17,373 bases of DNA from Rhizobium sp. Q54 (GTDB lineage Bacteria; Pseudomonadota; Alphaproteobacteria; SMXS01), in contig CAMBYA010000010.1 of NCBI GenBank assembly GCA_945872035.1, positions 1-17,373 on the forward strand, read 5' to 3'. Each line of letters begins with the position of its first letter. Within the stretch, counting starts at the first letter, position 1. Made by a program: the position numbers and the translations under genes. Under the pieces are notes generated by a model. It saw only the letters and a program-made list of their open reading frames with translations, did no database searches and was not told the DNA's origin. Shown piece after piece: positions 12,562 to 17,373 of the stretch.

Positions 12562-13986
12562 ATGTCGACGCAAGCCAAGGCCCCCGAAGTCTTCAATCCC
12601 TTCCTGAGCGGCAACTACGCGCCGGTGAGCGACGAGACCACCGCCGAGTGCGTCGAGGTGATCGGCGAGATCCCGGCCGACCTGAACGGCCACTTCCTCC
12701 GCATCGGTCCGAATCCGGTCTATGTGCCCGATCCGGCGACCTATCACATCTTCGACGGCGACGGCATGATCCATTCCGTCCAGTTCGACAACGGACGGGC
12801 GACCTACCGCAACCGCTTCGTCGACACCGAGGGCCTGCGCAAGGAGCGGGCCAAGGGCACCTGGATCTGGAAGGGCATGGCGTCGATGGGCGACTTCGTC
12901 AAGGGCGTCGCGCCGCCGGCCGAAGGCCTGATGAAGAACACCGCCAACACGGCCATGGTCTATCACAACAAGACCCTCTACGCGCTGATGGAAGCCGCGC
13001 CGCCGCACCGCATGTCGTTGCCCGGCCTGGACACGGAAGGCGAGCACACCTTTGGCGGCAAGCTGCGCCATCCGTTCACCGCCCATCCCAAGGTGGATGC
13101 GGTCACCGGCGAGATGGTCACCTTCGGCTACTCGCCCATTCCGCCCTTCCTGACCCACAGCGTCGTAAGCCCGGAAGGCGAGATCGTCCATACCGCGCCA
13201 ATCACGATCCCCAAGGGCGTGATGATGCACGACTGCGCCATCACCGAGCACTACACCGTATTTCTGGACATGCCGATCACCTTCGATTTCGGCCGCGCCA
13301 TGTCCGGCGGGCTGATGCTGGATTGGGAGCCGGAGAACGGCTCGCGTCTCGGCGTCGTGCCGCGCATGGGCACGGACAAGGACGTGAAGTGGTTCGACGT
13401 CGATACCTCCATGGTTTTCCACGTCTCCAATGCCTGGGAGGAGGGCGACGAGGTGATCGTCCAGGGCAGCCGCTCGCTGCGCACCGACGTGTCCCGCGCC
13501 ACCGAGAACGCTGGCAATCACGTGGACATGACGGACCAGCTCGGTCAGCTCTACGAATGGCGGCTGAACATGAAGACCGGCGCCGCGGCCGAGCGGTGCC
13601 TCGACACGAAGCATCACTGCGATTTCACCCGCATCAACGACGATCTGTGCGGTCGCAAGACCCGCTACACCTACGCGGCGCGCTTCGACCTCGAGCATGA
13701 CGCCCTGTTCAATGCCGCGCTCAAATATGACGATGCCACCGGCGAGGTGCAGGTCCATGCGCTGGGCGACGGGCGCTGGGGCGGCGAAGGCGTGTTCTGC
13801 AAGCGCGACGGCGGCACCGCCGAGGACGACGGCTACGTGGTGCTGTTCGTCTGGGACGAGAACAGGCAGCGCAGCGAATGCATGGTGATCGACGCGCTGA
13901 ACTTCACCGCGCCGCCGGTGGCCCGGATCATCATTCCGGCCCGCGTGCCGTTCGGCTTCCACGCCGGCTGGGCGCCGGCCGGCTGA
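12562..13986 (+). CDS. Carotenoid oxygenase family protein (carotenoid or stilbene cleavage dioxygenase)
   Basis: The 474-residue protein is of the RPE65/carotenoid cleavage oxygenase family, which splits a C=C bond of carotenoids or of lignin-derived stilbenes using non-haem Fe(II). All four iron-binding histidines are present in family contexts: H175 (FTAHPKVD), H223 (MMHDCAITEHY), H287 (VFHVSNAWEEGDE) and H467 (PFGFHAGWAP). The N-terminus has NPFLSGNYAPV (12-22) and FLRIGPNPVY (45-54), then FDGDGMIHSV (64-73). There is no signal peptide, so it is cytoplasmic. ATG 12562 has GAGAGG upstream. Bacterial relatives include both apocarotenoid-forming and lignostilbene-cleaving enzymes, and I cannot separate these from sequence alone. 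No carotenoid-synthesis gene lies in the window. A strong hairpin follows the stop. Confidence 0.95.
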   Translation: MSTQAKAPEVFNPFLSGNYAPVSDETTAECVEVIGEIPADLNGHFLRIGPNPVYVPDPATYHIFDGDGMIHSVQFDNGRATYRNRFVDTEGLRKERAKGTWIWKGMASMGDFVKGVAPPAEGLMKNTANTAMVYHNKTLYALMEAAPPHRMSLPGLDTEGEHTFGGKLRHPFTAHPKVDAVTGEMVTFGYSPIPPFLTHSVVSPEGEIVHTAPITIPKGVMMHDCAITEHYTVFLDMPITFDFGRAMSGGLMLDWEPENGSRLGVVPRMGTDKDVKWFDVDTSMVFHVSNAWEEGDEVIVQGSRSLRTDVSRATENAGNHVDMTDQLGQLYEWRLNMKTGAAAERCLDTKHHCDFTRINDDLCGRKTRYTYAARFDLEHDALFNAALKYDDATGEVQVHALGDGRWGGEGVFCKRDGGTAEDDGYVVLFVWDENRQRSECMVIDALNFTAPPVARIIIPARVPFGFHAGWAPAG

Positions 13987-13997
13987 AGCGCCTGCAC

Positions 13998-14030
13998 GAG
14001 GCAGGCGGCGACCGCGCAGCCGCCTGCTTC
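13998..14030 (+). terminator. Hairpin after the carotenoid oxygenase gene
   Basis: GAGGCAGGCGGC (13998-14009) pairs with GCCGCCTGCTTC (14019-14030), giving 12 pairs with one G-T wobble and a nine-base loop, 11 bases after the stop codon. It lacks a clean T run, but position and strength fit a terminator separating this gene from the macroglobulin gene. Confidence 0.6.
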
Positions 14031-14159
14031 ACGCGTCCGTCATCAGCGTTTGTCATTTGAGCAGTGGAAGTTAACCGGGCGGGGCGGGTACAATCGCGCT
14101 CCGGCGGGGTGGCCCTGCGCATGGGCCGTGGCCTTGCGGAATTTCGTGGAGGCGGGACC

Positions 14160-17100
14160 ATGGTGCGACTCTCCGGCGTGAGGCGGTTGTTGCTGGCGGC
14201 GATGCTGGTCGCGCTCGGGGCGACGGCGGCGCAGGCGGCGTCGGTCCAGGTCTTCTCGCCGACGGGAACCGTGAAGGACGTGCGCCAGGTCGCGGTCCGG
14301 TTCTCGGCCAACATGGTCGCGCTGGGCGATCCGCGCTTGCCCGATCCCTTCGCCGTGAGCTGTCCGGCCAAGGGCAAGGGCCGCTGGGCCGACCAGCGCA
14401 ACTGGGTCTACGACTTCGACGAGGATCTGCCCGGCGGCGTGGTCTGCAAGTTCACCGTCAAGCCCGAGCTGAAGGGACTGGACGGCGCCGGCGTTTCCGG
14501 CGTCCGCGAGTTTTCGTTCGACACCGGCGGTCCGTCTATCCGCGCGGCGCAGCCCTATGAAGGCTTCCAGCAGATCGACGAGGACCAGGTGTTCGTGCTG
14601 GCGCTCGACGCACCGGCCGATCCGGCCTCGGTGGAGACCAACGCCTACTGCGCCGTCGATGGCATCGGCGAGCGCATCCCGTTGAAGGTGCTGCGCGGCG
14701 CCGAGCGGGCCGCCATGCTGAAGGAGCAGCGGCGCATCGGCTATGCCTACTACTCGCTCCTGTGGAAGGACGCCGAGTGGACCGACCTGCGCATCCGTGA
14801 CCGGACGATGACGGAAAAGGCAGAGGCGCAGATCACCCTTGCCAGGTGCCAGCGCCGCCTGCCGCCGGCGACGAAGGTTGAGTTGGTCTGGGGCAAGGGC
14901 ATCGCCACGCCGGCCGGCATGACCACGCCCGCCGAGCAGCGTCTGGCCTTCCAGGTGCGCCCGACCTTTACGGCGCGCGCCGAGTGCGAGCGGGTCAACG
15001 CCCAGGCCGGCTGCCTGCCCATGCGGCCGATCCGGGTGAGCTTCTCGTCGCCCGTGCCGCGCGACAAGGCGCTGGCGGTCACCATGGCCGGCCCGGGCGG
15101 CAAGGTGTTCAAGCCGGACGCGGCGACCCGCGAGGCCACGCTGCAGACCGTCGAGTTCAAGGGGCCATTTCCCGAGCGCGCCGTCCTCAAGGTGACCATG
15201 CCTGCCGGCATGGCCGACGACGCCGGCCGCAGGCTGGAGAACGGCGAGCGCTTTCCGCTCGACATGCGGGTCGACAGTTTCCCGCCGCTCGCCAAGTTCA
15301 ACGGCGAGTTCGGCATCATCGAGGCCCATGAGGGCGGCGTCCTGCCGGTGACCGTGCGCAACATCGAGCCGCTGGTGGCCGGCAAGGCGTCGGTGACGCC
15401 GGCGATGGCCGGCAACGCCGCGCGCATGAGCGAGAATGACGCCCAGATCGCCGAATGGCTGCGCCGGGTGAAGACCGGCATGGAATCGCGCGGTGACTAC
15501 GTCGGCGAGGGCGCCCAGGGGAAATGGGAGGAGAAGACCGGCGATACCTCGGTTTTCGCCGGCGCCGGCGGGGAGGGCGTCAAGGCCATGGCCTTCCGCC
15601 TGCCCAAGCCGGAGGGCGCCAAGGCGTTCGAGGTCGTCGGCATCCCGCTGAAGAATCCCGGTTTCTACGTGGTCGAACTGGCCAGCCCGATCCTCGGCGA
15701 GGCGCTGATGGCCAAGGGCAAGGTCCGCCATGTGGCGACGGCCGCGCTGGTCACCGACATGGCGGTACATTTCAAGCAGGGCCGCGAGGGTTCGGCGGTG
15801 TGGGTCACCCGGCTGCACGACTCCCAGCCGGTGAAGGGCGCCGAGATCGCCGTCAGCGACTTCTGCACCGGGCAGGTGCTGTGGACCGGCGAGACTGGCA
15901 AGGGCGGCATCGCCACCATCGAGGCGGGCAAGCTGCCCGAGCCGGGCTACGGCTCGGAGCGTTGCGGCGACTACGGCAGCAATCCGCTGATGGTCAGCGC
16001 CCGCACCGACAGCGACATGAGCTTCACCCTGACCACGTGGAACAACGGCATCGCGCCCTATGACTTCAACCTGTCGTCCTACGGCGCACAGGACTCGATG
16101 GTCCACACCGTGTTCGACCGGCCGTTGTTCCGGGCCGGCGAGACCGTGTCGATGAAGCATTTCCTGCGCCGCCACACCTCGGCCGGCGTCGCCTCGATCA
16201 ACCCCGGCAAGGACCCGGTCAAGGTCGCCATTGTCCACACCGGTTCAGATACCCGCTATGAGAACGCGCTGAAGTTCGACGCCAACGGCATCGCGGTGCA
16301 GACCTGGCAGATTCCGCCCGAGGCCAAGCTGGGCGACTACGCGGTCCAGCTGATGCTGGGCGACCAGACCTTCAGCGCCGGGTCGTTCAAGGTCGAGGAG
16401 TTCCGCGTGCCGACCATGTCGGGGCTGGTGCAGGGGCCGGACAAGCCGCAGGTGCGGGTCAAGCAGGTGCCGCTCGATCTCTATGTCAGCTACCTGTCCG
16501 GCGGCGGCGCGGGCGGCGCGCAGGTGAAGCTGCGCACGGTCACGACGCCGTGGCCGGTGTCGTTTCCCGACTATGACGGCTTCACCTTCGGCGGCAAGCC
16601 GGTCAAGGAGGGTCTCCAGACCGAAGAAGGCAGCCCCTACGATTTCGACCCGGAGGCGCAGGCCGCCGGCGCCAAGCCGGTCACCCAGGTGATGCCGCTG
16701 ACCCTCGACGCCAAAGGCGCGCTCCGGGTCACCGCCGCGGCGCCCAGCGACATCGCCGAGCCGTCGCGCATGGTCGCCGAGCTGGAATATGCCGATGCCA
16801 ATGGCGAAATCCAGACCGCCACCGGCCGCATCGGGCTCTATCCGTCGGCCGTCAATCTGGGCATCAAGACCGACGGCTGGGCCGGCAGCAGCGACAAGCT
16901 GCGCTTCACCGTCGTCGCGCTGGATTTGAAGGGCAAGCCGGCCTCGGGCCAGAACGTGCGGGTGTCGCTGTACCAGCGGACCACCTATTCCTACCGCAAG
17001 CGGCTGATCGGCGGCTTCTACGACTATGAGAGCTCCACCAAGGTCAGTCTGTTGCCGACGTCCTGCGACGGGGATACCGACGGCAAGGGTTACCTGCATT

Positions 17101-17373
17101 GCGACGTGGCGCCCGGCGTCTCCGGCGAGCTGCTGATCCGCGCCCAGACCAAGGACGATGGCGGCAACGCGGCCGGCGCGACCATGTCCGCCTATGTGGC
17201 CGGCGCGGACGACAGCTGGTTCGGCCAGGGGGCCAGCGACCGCATGGACGTGATCCCGGAGAAGCCCGAATACGAAGCGGGAGAGACCGCCCGGTTCCAG
17301 GTGCGCTCGCCGTTCCGCTCGGCGACGGCGCTGGTCACCGTCGAGCGCGAGGGCGTCATCGAAAGCTTCGTCA
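14160..17373 (+). CDS. Bacterial alpha-2-macroglobulin family protein, N-terminal part (3' end outside window)
   Basis: The frame stays open from 14160 to the right edge, about 1071 residues, so the gene is incomplete. Bacterial alpha-2-macroglobulins are large periplasmic protease traps linked to cell-wall maintenance and defence. Residues 1-24 form a signal peptide (VRRLLLAAMLVALGATAAQA, cut before ASVQVFSP). There is no lipobox Cys, unlike lipoprotein-type E. coli YfhM. Then come repeated beta-sandwich (MG) domains. FDRPLFRAGETVSMKHFLRR from residue 652 is the MG2 signature, and the last visible part (EAGETARFQVRSPF, ALVTVEREG) is a further MG-type domain. The thioester motif, if present, would lie beyond the window. 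ATG 14160 has GGAGG at good spacing; an in-frame ATG at 14121 is less likely. GC-rich third positions confirm coding, and the long open frames on the other strand are shadows. Confidence 0.95.
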   Translation, partial: MVRLSGVRRLLLAAMLVALGATAAQAASVQVFSPTGTVKDVRQVAVRFSANMVALGDPRLPDPFAVSCPAKGKGRWADQRNWVYDFDEDLPGGVVCKFTVKPELKGLDGAGVSGVREFSFDTGGPSIRAAQPYEGFQQIDEDQVFVLALDAPADPASVETNAYCAVDGIGERIPLKVLRGAERAAMLKEQRRIGYAYYSLLWKDAEWTDLRIRDRTMTEKAEAQITLARCQRRLPPATKVELVWGKGIATPAGMTTPAEQRLAFQVRPTFTARAECERVNAQAGCLPMRPIRVSFSSPVPRDKALAVTMAGPGGKVFKPDAATREATLQTVEFKGPFPERAVLKVTMPAGMADDAGRRLENGERFPLDMRVDSFPPLAKFNGEFGIIEAHEGGVLPVTVRNIEPLVAGKASVTPAMAGNAARMSENDAQIAEWLRRVKTGMESRGDYVGEGAQGKWEEKTGDTSVFAGAGGEGVKAMAFRLPKPEGAKAFEVVGIPLKNPGFYVVELASPILGEALMAKGKVRHVATAALVTDMAVHFKQGREGSAVWVTRLHDSQPVKGAEIAVSDFCTGQVLWTGETGKGGIATIEAGKLPEPGYGSERCGDYGSNPLMVSARTDSDMSFTLTTWNNGIAPYDFNLSSYGAQDSMVHTVFDRPLFRAGETVSMKHFLRRHTSAGVASINPGKDPVKVAIVHTGSDTRYENALKFDANGIAVQTWQIPPEAKLGDYAVQLMLGDQTFSAGSFKVEEFRVPTMSGLVQGPDKPQVRVKQVPLDLYVSYLSGGGAGGAQVKLRTVTTPWPVSFPDYDGFTFGGKPVKEGLQTEEGSPYDFDPEAQAAGAKPVTQVMPLTLDAKGALRVTAAAPSDIAEPSRMVAELEYADANGEIQTATGRIGLYPSAVNLGIKTDGWAGSSDKLRFTVVALDLKGKPASGQNVRVSLYQRTTYSYRKRLIGGFYDYESSTKVSLLPTSCDGDTDGKGYLHCDVAPGVSGELLIRAQTKDDGGNAAGATMSAYVAGADDSWFGQGASDRMDVIPEKPEYEAGETARFQVRSPFRSATALVTVEREGVIESFV

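Noticed and set aside
12502..13962. 486-codon open frame on the minus strand
   Set aside because: It is antisense to the carotenoid oxygenase, which carries all four iron-binding histidines in the plus frame.
14043..16238. 731-codon open frame on the minus strand
   Set aside because: It is antisense to the macroglobulin gene, whose frame shows a signal peptide and MG2 signature. The antisense product is His/Arg/Gly-rich and unlike any family, typical of shadows in GC-rich DNA.

Overview
The window is high-GC, tightly coded bacterial DNA. The split glycine dehydrogenase (gcvPA plus gcvPB), the tandem glycine riboswitch and the style of the small proteins suggest an alphaproteobacterium. Nothing here fixes the genus, and no rRNA or tRNA gene is visible.

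Layout. (1) 1-2303: the end of an acyl-CoA thioesterase II gene (tesB), a small membrane-anchored protein on the minus strand, a stand-alone HD-GYP phosphodiesterase, and a convergent GNAT acetyltransferase. (2) 2304-5015: an accessory patch. It holds a four-helix membrane protein, an orphan antitoxin-like XRE regulator, an unusually AT-rich secreted Sel1-repeat protein and a stump of a GFA/CENP-V-type gene. Threaded through it are six copies of a short motif with core AGYGTCRCCGKAACC. Five copies lie on the plus strand; one lies inverted exactly where the GFA fragment breaks off, so the Sel1 gene is bracketed by imperfect inverted repeats. (3) 5016-5633: an unrecognised exported protein. (4) 5750-10650: a promoter, a two-aptamer glycine riboswitch and the operon gcvT-gcvH-orf71-gcvPA-gcvPB. 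orf71 encodes an unrecognised 71-residue basic protein joined to its neighbours by TGAATG junctions. The lipoamide dehydrogenase (L protein) is not in the window. (5) 10669-11067: a GIY-YIG nuclease gene flanked by inverted copies of a REP-like palindrome. (6) 11116-11924: an LpxL-like acyltransferase whose N-terminus appears to lie in another frame. (7) 11991-13986: a MAPEG membrane protein and a carotenoid/stilbene cleavage oxygenase, divergent across a region with two inverted repeats. (8) 14160 to the end: the first ~1071 residues of an exported bacterial alpha-2-macroglobulin.

Functionally, the core of the window is glycine catabolism. Glycine binds the leader RNA; T, H and P proteins then decarboxylate glycine and pass its one-carbon unit to tetrahydrofolate. 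The other genes are unlinked housekeeping, envelope and signalling functions.

The candidates for undescribed biology are the inverted-motif cassette with the Sel1 gene, the REP-bracketed GIY-YIG gene (which resembles a REP/RAYT-type arrangement with a different nuclease) and orf71. None is proven by sequence alone.
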